Positions 1-8,511 are shown, counted from the stretch's first letter. The stretch: 32,071 bases of DNA from Candidatus Daviesbacteria bacterium (GCA_016176415.1 JACOXH010000002.1:1-32071), one strand, 5' to 3'. Notes: generated by a model not told the origin, from the letters alone. Program-made: numbers and translations.

Positions 1-2
1 AT

Positions 3-275
3 TTACTTAAATTGAACTGAGAGAGTAGTATCGAGAACACTTGCCAGTCTTTTTAGGAATGACAGGGAAGGGGTGGATTTACCACTTTCTACCCTGGAAA
101 TAACAGATTGTCTGGTTTTAAGCTTTTTGGCAAGTTGAGCTTGTGTTAAGCTTTTCTTTGCTCTTGCAAGAATTAAAGCCCTGGCAATTTCATATTCAAG
201 CCTTGTTTCTTTCCAAGCCTTCCTAACTTCAGGATCCCTCATTAATATTTTTCTGTGTGTTTCCCAATTCATCAT
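3..275 (-). CDS. XRE-family HTH protein, HigA-like antitoxin
   Basis: ORF of 90 aa; HTH region SLTQAQLAKKLKTRQSVISRVESGKSTPSLSFLKRLASVL typical of XRE/HigA; lies just downstream of a HigB-like toxin remnant on the same strand. Confidence 0.85.
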   Translation of the reverse strand: MMNWETHRKILMRDPEVRKAWKETRLEYEIARALILARAKKSLTQAQLAKKLKTRQSVISRVESGKSTPSLSFLKRLASVLDTTLSVQFK

Positions 276-316
276 AATATAAGCATAATATCACAATATT
301 ATGATATTTTCAAGTA

Positions 317-558
317 TCAATTTTTGCGTTGTTTATATTCGTTTAATCTATCAATGGCTGTCTTTATTTCTCTTTTGGAGGAGTGCTGGTTACTTTCTTT
401 GAATGCGGAGGGCCCACAAGAGTACCAAGGTTTTTCAACAAATCCATGATCCCTATCACTTTTGATTTAATTTTGGGATTCAGGTTTTGGATAAATTCAA
501 AAACAGGGGAGTTGCCTTGAGGGGTTTCATAATAAATAATTTCCCATTTCTGATTCAC
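317..558 (-). pseudogene. HigB/Gp49-like toxin with internal deletion and frameshift
   Basis: N-terminal ORF WEIIYYETPQGNSPVFEFIQNLNPKIKSKVIGIMDLLKNLGTLVGPPHSKKVTSTPPKEK* (364..558). A HigB-like C-terminus, KREIKTAIDRLNEYKQRKN*, continues in another frame to 317. The usual central core is missing. Confidence 0.7.
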
Positions 559-709
559 AAATTTAGTTTAACATACTGGGAAAGCAATTAAGGTTACATG
601 GTTGGTCTCCTGAAACTATCCAGCCATTATCAACTCTTGTGACGATAAAATCACCGGATGGGGTACCCGGTAAGGTGTGTCCGTATTTTTGTAAATATTG
701 ATTAATTCT

Positions 710-1399
710 TCAGAATTTTGGGGTATTGGAGTCATTGTAGTAATAATCACAAAGGTCGTAGTTTTTAAGTGTCTGGCCGTCTTTAACCACCGCCATCACC
801 GGAACCCGTTGTTTGGTATCAGCGCATGTTTTCTCGTTGCCCGTAGGACAAACAGTGGTTGAATAACCAAATAATTTGTTGTCAACATTATATCTTATAT
901 AATAATCTCCTTCTTTCAGTTCAAAAGCATAACTGGATTTACCGCCATTCTGGTTGCCGGGATAATCCTGGGTAAATATTTTGCCATCAGACAACCTTTT
1001 TGCTTCAATTACTCCTTTAGGTAACACTTCGGAGGGGTAACAAAGTTTACCTAAAATAGTCCCTGTAGTTGAAGGTGTAATTTCAAATTCCGGTCTAACC
1101 TCGCCGCTTTTGATGCTGACCCGGTACCAGTTAAAAGTAGCTGTGTGGCCGTCTTTTACCTCATAAACATGAACATTGTATTCTCCCTCCAATTCATTAT
1201 CTACTTCAACTTTTCCATTTGGCACATCTTTTAAATATTGTTGTACTTCAGGCAATTTTTTAACGTTTTCTAAAGCTGTCTGACGGCTGATTTTGATGGA
1301 TGCAACCTCTGCAATCTGATCAAGAACAGTATCTTTTTGTTGAAACAAAACAACCCCGGCAACTACGATTATTAAGACAATGATTAGTAAGATTTTCAA
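710..1399 (-). CDS. Hypothetical membrane-anchored protein, extracytoplasmic domain
   Basis: ORF with N-terminal hydrophobic segment MKILLIIVLIIVVAGVVLF. Confidence 0.6.
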   Translation of the reverse strand: MKILLIIVLIIVVAGVVLFQQKDTVLDQIAEVASIKISRQTALENVKKLPEVQQYLKDVPNGKVEVDNELEGEYNVHVYEVKDGHTATFNWYRVSIKSGEVRPEFEITPSTTGTILGKLCYPSEVLPKGVIEAKRLSDGKIFTQDYPGNQNGGKSSYAFELKEGDYYIRYNVDNKLFGYSTTVCPTGNEKTCADTKQRVPVMAVVKDGQTLKNYDLCDYYYNDSNTPKF

Positions 1400-2058
1400 A
1401 GGCTGACTGAAGAAATTATGCTTTCTAAATCAGGAAGGAATTTTTCATATTTGTCAGTTTCTGCAAAATACTGAAAGATATAGATGTTTTCATTTGCCAT
1501 GGTTATTTTGGCAAATCCTTTTGCTGCAATACCTTCAATATCAACAGTAAAGAAAAGATCTCTTGCTTCATTGCCTGCAATAGTTGATGATTTTCTGTCA
1601 GTAATTTGAAAATTTTTATCTTTTGAAGCTGCTACAGTTTGCTCTTCCCACAGATCAGTTGCTTGTTGTAAGGTAATATCAGGCTTAGAGGCAGTACTGA
1701 CAACTTTAACGCCTAAAAATTCACGGTATCTGTCAGATGATGACTCCAGCGGAGAGAAGAAAGCTGTAACATATTGGCCTTGTGCTTCTTTGTAATCCCA
1801 TTCTCCGGGATACTCAAGACTGAATTTATATTGCCCGTTGTTGTAGCTTTTTGGAGCAGAGGGTGCTTGAGTTGGTTCAGATTGGGATTCTGTTGTAGCT
1901 GATTCAGAAGACGGCTGGTCGTTTCTTGAGGCTGAAAAATTAAACTTACCTGTGGCTAAAATGATGATAACTGCTAAAGCAACGATTCCTCCGATGATTA
2001 TTTTTGGATCAACGATCCCTTTTTGGGCAGTTTTATTCACTAATTTAATCATGCTCAT
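1396..2058 (-). CDS. Membrane-anchored protein, paralogue family with 'QKG' N-terminus and YPGEW domain
   Basis: ORF; QKGIVDPKIIIGGIVALAVIIILATGKFNFSA and YKFSLEYPGEWDYKE closely resemble the neighbouring ORF 2092..2766. Confidence 0.65.
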   Translation of the reverse strand: MSMIKLVNKTAQKGIVDPKIIIGGIVALAVIIILATGKFNFSASRNDQPSSESATTESQSEPTQAPSAPKSYNNGQYKFSLEYPGEWDYKEAQGQYVTAFFSPLESSSDRYREFLGVKVVSTASKPDITLQQATDLWEEQTVAASKDKNFQITDRKSSTIAGNEARDLFFTVDIEGIAAKGFAKITMANENIYIFQYFAETDKYEKFLPDLESIISSVSL

Positions 2059-2091
2059 ATTGGATAATATTTGTCAATAAGGCGTTGTTTA

Positions 2092-2766
2092 TTACTTCAG
2101 GAGTCTGAAGCTATCCAAAACCTTTTGCAGATCAGCAGCGTGCTTGGACCATTTATCTCTATCAGTCACTACGGTTAATGCGTAAAGGTTATCTTCATCT
2201 ATTGTTGTTAAATACCTGCCAGTTAAGGGGTTACCTGAGATAGTGCCGTCAAAGCCCAGCAGGCGGGCCTCTCTGCCGCTAATTTCAGCTTTTTCGTCAA
2301 GAGTAAAATCCGTAACATTAAATTCTTTTTTAATGTTTACCTTTTGCAAATCGGCAACCGAAGCAAATTGCAAACCTTTGGCGCCTGCCAGTGGACCTTT
2401 TGCGGCGGTGATAACAGCCTCGGCATTTTTGGTTGAGCCTTCCTTCAGTAATGCGATGGTGACATTATTACTGCCTTCCTGGATAAGCCATTCTTCAGGA
2501 TATTCAAAAGAGATATTCATTCCTTCATTGGTGAAGGTTTTAAAATTAGAAGTGCTTACAGGGGAAGGGGTGGGAGTTTCTTCAACAGCTGTTTCCGTGG
2601 TAGCAGCTTGATCCTGATTGGGTTGATCAACTTTGGCAGAAAACTTAAAACTACCAGTTGCTAAAAAGAAAATAACTATGAGCGCAATAATACCGCCAAT
2701 AATTATTGGCGGGGAAGCCACGAACCCTTTTTGATTTAATCGGGCAGATTTGTTCACTGATTCCAT
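2092..2766 (-). CDS. Membrane-anchored protein, paralogue of 1396..2058
   Basis: ORF; NQKGFVASPPIIIGGIIALIVIFFLATGSFKFSA plus MNISFEYPEEWLIQE. Confidence 0.65.
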   Translation of the reverse strand: MESVNKSARLNQKGFVASPPIIIGGIIALIVIFFLATGSFKFSAKVDQPNQDQAATTETAVEETPTPSPVSTSNFKTFTNEGMNISFEYPEEWLIQEGSNNVTIALLKEGSTKNAEAVITAAKGPLAGAKGLQFASVADLQKVNIKKEFNVTDFTLDEKAEISGREARLLGFDGTISGNPLTGRYLTTIDEDNLYALTVVTDRDKWSKHAADLQKVLDSFRLLK

Positions 2767-2803
2767 TAAATAATTTATCTTAAGCCTTTGTCAAGGATTA
2801 AAA

Positions 2804-3325
2804 TCATTGCCTCTTTGCTTTTTTGGCACTGCCGGCATAATTTTGGGACCAGGGGTATTTGGCCATCAGGTTTTTGTCTTTATTTATAAACATCAATCCG
2901 ATAACATTGCCGATCAATACAGCAAAGATTACTGCTAAACTGGCAAAGCTGAAAGCCTGGACTCCGGTCATATTACTGACTCTAATCATGCCGGAAAAAA
3001 GCAAAACAGTGTTGATAAAATTCAAAACAACTGTTATGACATCCAAGGATCTTTTGGTCAGACTAAGCAGTATTATTTGGATCAAAGAAACAATAAAAAA
3101 TATCTCGAGAAATGAGGAAGGATAATTTAAGGCAAGTTCAAAACCGGTCCGGGTGCCTTTTAAAAAAGTTTCCCAGTTAAAAAAACCTAAAATTATTTGT
3201 AAAGATAAAAGTGATAAAAAAATTAGTCTTAATCTACTTTTAACTTTTTTATTCTGTGAAGAGGCAAGAGTAATAATCAAAGGGGAGAGGATTAAAATTC
3301 CGGCTAAAATAATCAGGTATGCCAT
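2804..3325 (-). CDS. Multi-pass membrane protein
   Basis: ORF with several hydrophobic segments. Confidence 0.55.
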   Translation of the reverse strand: MAYLIILAGILILSPLIITLASSQNKKVKSRLRLIFLSLLSLQIILGFFNWETFLKGTRTGFELALNYPSSFLEIFFIVSLIQIILLSLTKRSLDVITVVLNFINTVLLFSGMIRVSNMTGVQAFSFASLAVIFAVLIGNVIGLMFINKDKNLMAKYPWSQNYAGSAKKAKRQ

Positions 3326-3328
3326 GAG

Positions 3329-4540
3329 TTACAGGAATTTAAGCGAATCGATGATTTTTTTCATGAAAGGGTACCATTTATCCCAGGTTGATTCTAAAGA
3401 CACAATTGAGATTCTGATTTCATAGTTTTTCTCGTAAAGCACATAATTCTGGCTTTTGCTTTTAACGCCTGTTTTATAATCTTCCAGATTGTATTCAACA
3501 AAATAACCTTTTTTCCCATAATAATCGCCTTCTTTGGCGCCATCAGTTTTTAGTTTGCTTTGTTCCCAATACCAGTTATTATCTGCCTTGTAAATCATGG
3601 TGATGGAGATATTTGGTTTGCTTTTTCTAACAGTTCCATTTTTACCGGTTTGGGTTTCTTCTTCTCCGTCGTACTCAACTGAGTAATTTTTACCATCAGA
3701 AAATGAGGGTACTGATTTTGTCCAGTTTTCCGGTTCTTTCATGGAAAAAGATACCGGCGGCTTGAGTTTGTAAGGATTCCGATATGATGTTTCTTCAGCA
3801 GAGCCAAAAATTACATTAGAACCGGATGTTTTGACGGTATCCGTTGTTGACCCGGTTTGTTGCTGGGTGGCTGAAGTTTCTTGTTTAAATCTAAAGCTAT
3901 CCATTGATCCGAGGATAGCATCTTTTCTTTTATCCCAGGCTGAATCAAAAGTTCCCCCTTTGATATTAAATTCAAAACCGTTCTGGACGAATAAATAAGA
4001 TGCTGAATGCATTTTAATTCCCTCTTTTGTGTATCTTACTTCTGTAAAATATGCTTCATGTCCGTTTATAGTCAGCTTTTTGTCCGATAAATATTCTAAG
4101 CTTTCCAGACTTTGTGAAACTGATTTTGTGCCTTTTATAAAATCATCCAGGGCACTATTGTTTTTCGTAATATAAATAGCTATTTCAGGACTCAGGCTGG
4201 CTGTTCTGTTTCCAACCTTTTCTTTGTCTTTATCAGGCGCGGTAAGAGTTATTTTATTTTCTTTTTCCTGCTTTATCCAACCAACAGGTGGTTTAATGTA
4301 AAATACGGGAGCATCATAAGCAGAGGAGTCTTGGTTTTGTTGGGGTTTAGTGTTGGATTCACTGTTAGGGGAATTAGAGGGGGATTGTTTCTGGTTGGAA
4401 ATTTTAGACAAGTTAAGAGAAACTTTACCTTTGTTAACTTTAATGATTTCATTCTTTACGGCATATGCACCCCCTGCCAAAGTGGCAACGCCAATTGCTA
4501 TTAAAACAAATAAAGGGACAATCCCTTTTTGGTTAATCAT
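3329..4540 (-). CDS. Membrane-anchored protein with two tandem copies of a PPxGW/PxxW domain
   Basis: ORF; N-terminus MINQKGIVPLFVLIAIGVATLAGGAYAV; internal repeats FYIKPPVGWIKQE...WDKRKDAILGSMDSFRF and FSMKEPENWTKS...WDKWYPFMKKIIDSLKF. Confidence 0.65.
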   Translation of the reverse strand: MINQKGIVPLFVLIAIGVATLAGGAYAVKNEIIKVNKGKVSLNLSKISNQKQSPSNSPNSESNTKPQQNQDSSAYDAPVFYIKPPVGWIKQEKENKITLTAPDKDKEKVGNRTASLSPEIAIYITKNNSALDDFIKGTKSVSQSLESLEYLSDKKLTINGHEAYFTEVRYTKEGIKMHSASYLFVQNGFEFNIKGGTFDSAWDKRKDAILGSMDSFRFKQETSATQQQTGSTTDTVKTSGSNVIFGSAEETSYRNPYKLKPPVSFSMKEPENWTKSVPSFSDGKNYSVEYDGEEETQTGKNGTVRKSKPNISITMIYKADNNWYWEQSKLKTDGAKEGDYYGKKGYFVEYNLEDYKTGVKSKSQNYVLYEKNYEIRISIVSLESTWDKWYPFMKKIIDSLKFL

Positions 4541-4550
4541 TTCCTATCTG

Positions 4551-4817
4551 TTATTTCTTTTTACCCATTATGGCATCAGCTATTAGCCCGCCAACTGTTT
4601 TACCCCAGATTTTTTTAGCACCGATAAAGTAAATCAAGACAACTACAGCCCAGATAATAAGGCCTGTTGTATCCAGTTTAATTCCTACTGATGCAGATGT
4701 GCCGGTGGCTGATACGCCTTCACCGGTCCCCATCAATTTAGTGACTAATATTGAAGTTCCAATAATTCCGATGACAAAATTTAATACCCAAACTATTAAA
4801 GTTTTCAAATAGATCAC
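4551..4817 (-). CDS. Small membrane protein
   Basis: ORF of 88 aa with two hydrophobic segments. Confidence 0.5.
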   Translation of the reverse strand: MIYLKTLIVWVLNFVIGIIGTSILVTKLMGTGEGVSATGTSASVGIKLDTTGLIIWAVVVLIYFIGAKKIWGKTVGGLIADAIMGKKK

Positions 4818-4882
4818 CCCCTTTACTTTACAGTAAATAAAATTACTTGACTTGTCAAACGGAGAGCAGTACAGTTAATTTA

Positions 4883-5668
4883 ATGCCCAATTTTTTAAAC
4901 CAAAGGGGGATAGCCCCAATTGTCATAATACTTATTTTGGCTGTAACTGCGTTTACAGGCTTTAGTGTTTATAAATCAAGTAAAAAAATATCCATAAGGG
5001 AAGATAAAACAACAGAAACTACAGGTGGCAATTTGTATCCTAAGACCCCAAGTCCTAATACGGTTGATCTGGCCAACAGCGGAAGGTTAGTTTCTAAAGC
5101 TATTGAGGTGAGAGTTGATGAAAAATCCCCGGAGGCTCCCAGGTTTTCCATAAAACCTTTGGCAGGATGGGAAAAAATGCCTTCTTCAGGGCAAATCGTA
5201 GTTGAATTTCTGTCTCCTGTAAAAGATAAGATTGAAGAAAATTATACCTATTTTGATGTGCAGCCTAATATAACTGTTTTTGTTTCTTATGGTGATTTTG
5301 AGAGTTTGGATGAGGCGCATGCTGCTTTTTCATCTAAAAACAACACAAATATCAGCAGTCAAAAAACTACCATAAACGGAGAGGAGGCAATAGTCGCACA
5401 TTCTACAAAAGACTTGGCCGATTTATTAAGAGAAACTTTGGAATCTCAAATTAAAGAAGAAATTACCAAATCCGGTGCAGTTGTTTCCGAAACAGAGCTT
5501 AAAAGGGATTTAGAAAAACTGCTCAAACAAGCTAAGGCAAGGGTGCTAAGCTATTCATTTTACAAAGATGGTTATTATATACATGTTGCAGGTAAGGCTC
5601 TGGAAAGTTTTTGGGACAAACGCGAACCTCAAATAAAAAGCTCGTTAGATACATTTAAGTTTGAATAG
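4883..5668 (+). CDS. Membrane-anchored protein, same family as 3329..4540
   Basis: ORF track starts at 4847 (TTG); ATG at 4883 gives MPNFLNQRGIAPIVIILILAVTAFTGF, and a -10-like TACAGT lies just upstream. C-terminal FWDKREPQIKSSLDTFKFE matches the 3329..4540 family. Confidence 0.6.
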   Translation: MPNFLNQRGIAPIVIILILAVTAFTGFSVYKSSKKISIREDKTTETTGGNLYPKTPSPNTVDLANSGRLVSKAIEVRVDEKSPEAPRFSIKPLAGWEKMPSSGQIVVEFLSPVKDKIEENYTYFDVQPNITVFVSYGDFESLDEAHAAFSSKNNTNISSQKTTINGEEAIVAHSTKDLADLLRETLESQIKEEITKSGAVVSETELKRDLEKLLKQAKARVLSYSFYKDGYYIHVAGKALESFWDKREPQIKSSLDTFKFE

Positions 5669-5688
5669 ATAACCTCTGACATTTTAGT

Positions 5689-5694
5689 TATAAT
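5689..5694 (+). promoter_or_regulatory. -10 element (TATAAT) of the original ychF promoter, now detached from ychF
   Basis: TATAAT 8 nt upstream of the orphan ychF start ATGAGTTTAAAAGTTGG at 5703. Confidence 0.55.
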
Positions 5695-5702
5695 TTCCAG
5701 AT

Positions 5703-5719
5703 ATGAGTTTAAAAGTTGG
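5703..5719 (+). other. Left attachment scar 1 (attL1): orphaned native 5' end of ychF
   Basis: ATGAGTTTAAAAGTTGG encodes MSLKVG, matching the ychF start at 16214 (ATGAGCCTACGAGTAGG, MSLRVG); then diverges to stop after MSLKVGRLIIPSHI*. Confidence 0.8.
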
Positions 5720-5861
5720 AAGATTAATTATACCGTCCCATATTTAGACTTTAGCTTTGCTTTTACTACCCCAAAACCTAGATATGGGAGAAATATCATC
5801 CAAGAGAGATGAGTATGGTAAGATAGGTTTTCTAAATCGCCTGATTCTATGGTACAAATAA
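5714..5861 (+). pseudogene. Detached, frameshifted serine recombinase C-terminal tail (element 1)
   Basis: Phase set by the att core AGT: SWKINYTVPYLDFSFAFTTPKPRYGRNIIQER*, then DEYGKIGFLNRLILWYK* in another frame. Matches the element 2 tail DFPFQFNFKLPDSRKARIILERDSLGRI. Confidence 0.65.
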
Positions 5862-5864
5862 TTA

Positions 5865-6368
5865 ATGAAAACTTATGCTTTTATAGATAGCCAAAATTTA
5901 AATTTAGGGACAAGCAAAGATATTTTCCATGGGAGAAAACTAACTTACAAAGGTTGGAAACTGGATTTTAAAAAATTCAGGATATATTTAACTGATAAAT
6001 TTCGTGTGGATAAAGCGTTTCTGTGCATAGGATATATCAAACAAAATGAAAGTTTATATAAAAAACTCAGAGCAGACGGGTATAAACTGATTTTTAAACC
6101 AACAGTAAAAGATCATCAAGGTAAATCAAAAGGAAATGTTGATGCGGAATTGGTATTGCATGCAGCTGCAGTGGAGTTTTCTAGATACGATAAAGCAGTT
6201 ATTGTATCTGGTGATGGCGATTTTTATTGTCTACATGAGTATTTGGAGAAAAATAATAAACTGCTTAGAATCATTATTCCTAATTCAAAGTCTGAATCAT
6301 CACTCTTGAAAAAATTCCATAAATATAAAACATTTATTGAATTTGAAAAGAAGAAATTAGAAAGATGA
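5865..6368 (+). CDS. NYN-domain (LabA/DUF88-like, PIN-fold) putative RNase
   Basis: ORF; AFIDSQNLN, KGNVDAELVLHAA and VIVSGDGDF are characteristic NYN acidic motifs. Confidence 0.85.
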   Translation: MKTYAFIDSQNLNLGTSKDIFHGRKLTYKGWKLDFKKFRIYLTDKFRVDKAFLCIGYIKQNESLYKKLRADGYKLIFKPTVKDHQGKSKGNVDAELVLHAAAVEFSRYDKAVIVSGDGDFYCLHEYLEKNNKLLRIIIPNSKSESSLLKKFHKYKTFIEFEKKKLER

Positions 6369-6470
6369 GTATCAAAATGGGAGGCGTTGCATATAACACG
6401 CAGTCATATGTTCGTTTCTCCCTAGTGATAGATGTATGCCAGAAATATCAAGTAAAAAAGAGGTAAGAAT

Positions 6471-6487
6471 ATGAGTTTAAAAGTAGG
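6471..6487 (+). other. Left attachment scar 2 (attL2): second orphaned ychF 5' end
   Basis: ATGAGTTTAAAAGTAGG; identical to attL1 except one base, and shares the AGTAGG core with attR (16225..16230). Confidence 0.8.
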
Positions 6488-6643
6488 GAACTTCATCACA
6501 CAACTCCAACTTATAATTCAATAGACTTCCCATTCCAATTTAACTTCAAGTTACCTGATTCTAGGAAAGCCAGAATAATCTTAGAAAGAGATTCTTTAGG
6601 CAGGATTATTCACTCAAAAGCACCTGAAATGCTTACATTGTAA
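6482..6643 (+). pseudogene. Detached C-terminal tail of the element's own serine recombinase
   Basis: In phase with the recombinase through the AGTAGG core: SR-ELHHTTPTYNSIDFPFQFNFKLPDSRKARIILERDSLGRIIHSKAPEMLTL*. No own start codon in the integrated state. Confidence 0.8.
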
Positions 6644-6671
6644 AGGAAAAAGACTTAATGATTATTAATGA

Positions 6672-7139
6672 TTGTTAAGGATTTCGGTAAAAATGTTTAA
6701 ATACTCTTTTAATAAAAGACCAATAATAGAAAACTCACAAATAAATAATGTGAGTGTGTTTGTTAGGCATAATTATTTACTTATAAGAGACAAGTTAAAA
6801 GAAAAGGGGAGAGATCTTAATTTGAATAAGGAGGAAGACGTTCAAATGTTTATTGATTTGGTTAAGCAGAGTATAACAGTCAATCTTAGACAAGAGAATA
6901 ACGGGGATGTGTCTTGTACAGAGCATATGAATCCGATGAATCTTACTTATACTAGATCTAATTTAGGAAAAGGTTTTATATTTTGGTTTATCTGTAATCT
7001 TTGTGGAAGAAGGGTAAGATACTTATACTTTCCGCCAAACTCGGAGGTTATGGCTTGCAGGAGATGCCATAGATTAGCGTATAAGAATCAAAATGAAAGT
7101 AATTCTACATTTAGAAGAATGATGAGGGGTTATATTTAA
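6672..7139 (+). CDS. Zinc-ribbon protein of mobile elements
   Basis: ORF (TTG start; ATG at 6693 also possible); ICNLCGRRVRYLYFPPNSEVMACRRCHRLAYKNQ has two CxxC pairs. Confidence 0.65.
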   Translation: MLRISVKMFKYSFNKRPIIENSQINNVSVFVRHNYLLIRDKLKEKGRDLNLNKEEDVQMFIDLVKQSITVNLRQENNGDVSCTEHMNPMNLTYTRSNLGKGFIFWFICNLCGRRVRYLYFPPNSEVMACRRCHRLAYKNQNESNSTFRRMMRGYI

Positions 7140-7140
7140 T

Positions 7141-7713
7141 ATGGCAAAAACTAAAGCAGTAGTACCAGTAAAAACTCTTGATCAGATTAAAGATAGGATC
7201 AGTGGGTTTAGGACTGGATATGATTCAAGGCACGTTTTAGAGAAAGCGGATAAAGAACTAGGTGATAACAATGGTGAGCAGCTTGCAGATTCAGACACTT
7301 TTATTTTTAAAGCTATGACTGTGTATGAGTTTAATAATGGGATGCTTCTAGCTACTGCTATATCCGAGCAATATAAGACTTTAGCTATAGAAATGAGCCG
7401 TAACCTACAGAAGGAATTTGACTGCCAAAGTACTGCTGCAAAGGCTTTAGCCGAGATCGTAACCATGAATTATGTTAGGACTTTAGATATTCAAAGAAGG
7501 ATAAATAATTACTTAGAAAAAGGTACGATAAATGAGGTTGGAGTAAGGTTTTTAGATGTAATGAGTAGGGAATTAGACAGGGCAAATAGGCATTATATCC
7601 AGGCAGTAGAAACTCTTAAAGTATTTAAACAACCTGCAATGCAGCTCAAAATTAGTGCAAATACTGCTGTTGTAGGTCAAAATCAAGTTATCCAGGCAGC
7701 AAATAAACAGTAA
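7141..7713 (+). CDS. Hypothetical element protein
   Basis: ORF directly downstream of 7139, same strand. Confidence 0.6.
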   Translation: MAKTKAVVPVKTLDQIKDRISGFRTGYDSRHVLEKADKELGDNNGEQLADSDTFIFKAMTVYEFNNGMLLATAISEQYKTLAIEMSRNLQKEFDCQSTAAKALAEIVTMNYVRTLDIQRRINNYLEKGTINEVGVRFLDVMSRELDRANRHYIQAVETLKVFKQPAMQLKISANTAVVGQNQVIQAANKQ

Positions 7714-7780
7714 CCGCGTTAATATAGAAGAAATGATTTATACCATGTCCACATAAGTTTACATTGTTTATAGATTAAAA

Positions 7781-8224
7781 CTAATCAATTGTATAATCGT
7801 TGTCAGATGCCCAATTACTTATTGCATCATCAACTATGGAGGAATCCATATCTAAAGTGAAACTCCAGCTATTACCTTCGCTGTCTGTATCATAAGCATC
7901 TCCATCGCTATCAAATTCTGTATAGAAGTTTAAATATCCACCATTGGGGAAATATAAAGTTTCCAAGTGACCATTTGATATATCAGCATCTAAGCTGTAA
8001 CAGTTTCCGCTATCATCGGAACATGCTTCTATAGTTTCTGTTCCGTCCACATAGTCACTAATACTATCCCAATGACTGTCAATAGCGTCTGTTCTACTGA
8101 TCGCATTTTGATCATCGGAAAAATAATTACTGTCATTAAAACTAGAAGACTCATTAGATGAACCTGAATTAAAAATAAAAATAAAGAATGCTATTATCAG
8201 GCCCCAACCAAAAAAAGCTTTCAT
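7781..8224 (-). CDS. Acidic, membrane-anchored hypothetical protein
   Basis: ORF; N-terminal MKAFFGWGLIIAFFIFIF, then Asp/Ser-rich sequence including DSDGDAYDTDSEG. Confidence 0.55.
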   Translation of the reverse strand: MKAFFGWGLIIAFFIFIFNSGSSNESSSFNDSNYFSDDQNAISRTDAIDSHWDSISDYVDGTETIEACSDDSGNCYSLDADISNGHLETLYFPNGGYLNFYTEFDSDGDAYDTDSEGNSWSFTLDMDSSIVDDAISNWASDNDYTID

Positions 8225-8289
8225 TAATATTAATAATACTACTTATGGGATAAAAATAGTGTATATCTATGCTATAATTTTTTTATAAC

Positions 8290-8511
8290 ATGAATAAGAA
8301 AAAAATAGCTCCTTTTTTATTAGCTTCAGTTGCCATTATCATTTTGTTTTATTGGTTTCAAATCAGGCCAAGTGAGATTATAAAGTATTGTGATAACTTA
8401 GCTTGGAAAGAGGCAGAACCTTGGAAGAGGGGGGAAATTTATAAACAGTCGAGAACGCACTATTATAACTGGAAGTATGCTCAATGCTTGCATAGTTTAG
8501 GGTCAAAATAA
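8290..8511 (+). CDS. Small membrane-anchored hypothetical protein
   Basis: ORF of 73 aa; TATAAT immediately upstream of the start; hydrophobic N-terminus. Confidence 0.5.
   Translation: MNKKKIAPFLLASVAIIILFYWFQIRPSEIIKYCDNLAWKEAEPWKRGEIYKQSRTHYYNWKYAQCLHSLGSK

Larger units (their letters stand above)
5714..6487 (+). mobile_element. Remnant or miniature integrative element (element 1) at the ychF att site
   Basis: Bounded by two ychF 5' copies (5703 and 6471). Starts with a recombinase-tail remnant and contains a NYN gene. Codons 6369..6466 (IKMGGVAYN...) are in the recombinase phase and may be a remnant of the recombinase 3' region. Confidence 0.6.

Noticed and set aside
2243-2611. Long antisense ORFs (also 20493..20795, 23129..23698, 26397..26699, 29733..30062)
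   Set aside because: Lie opposite well-supported coding genes, have low-complexity Ser/Pro/Leu-rich translations and no recognisable domains.
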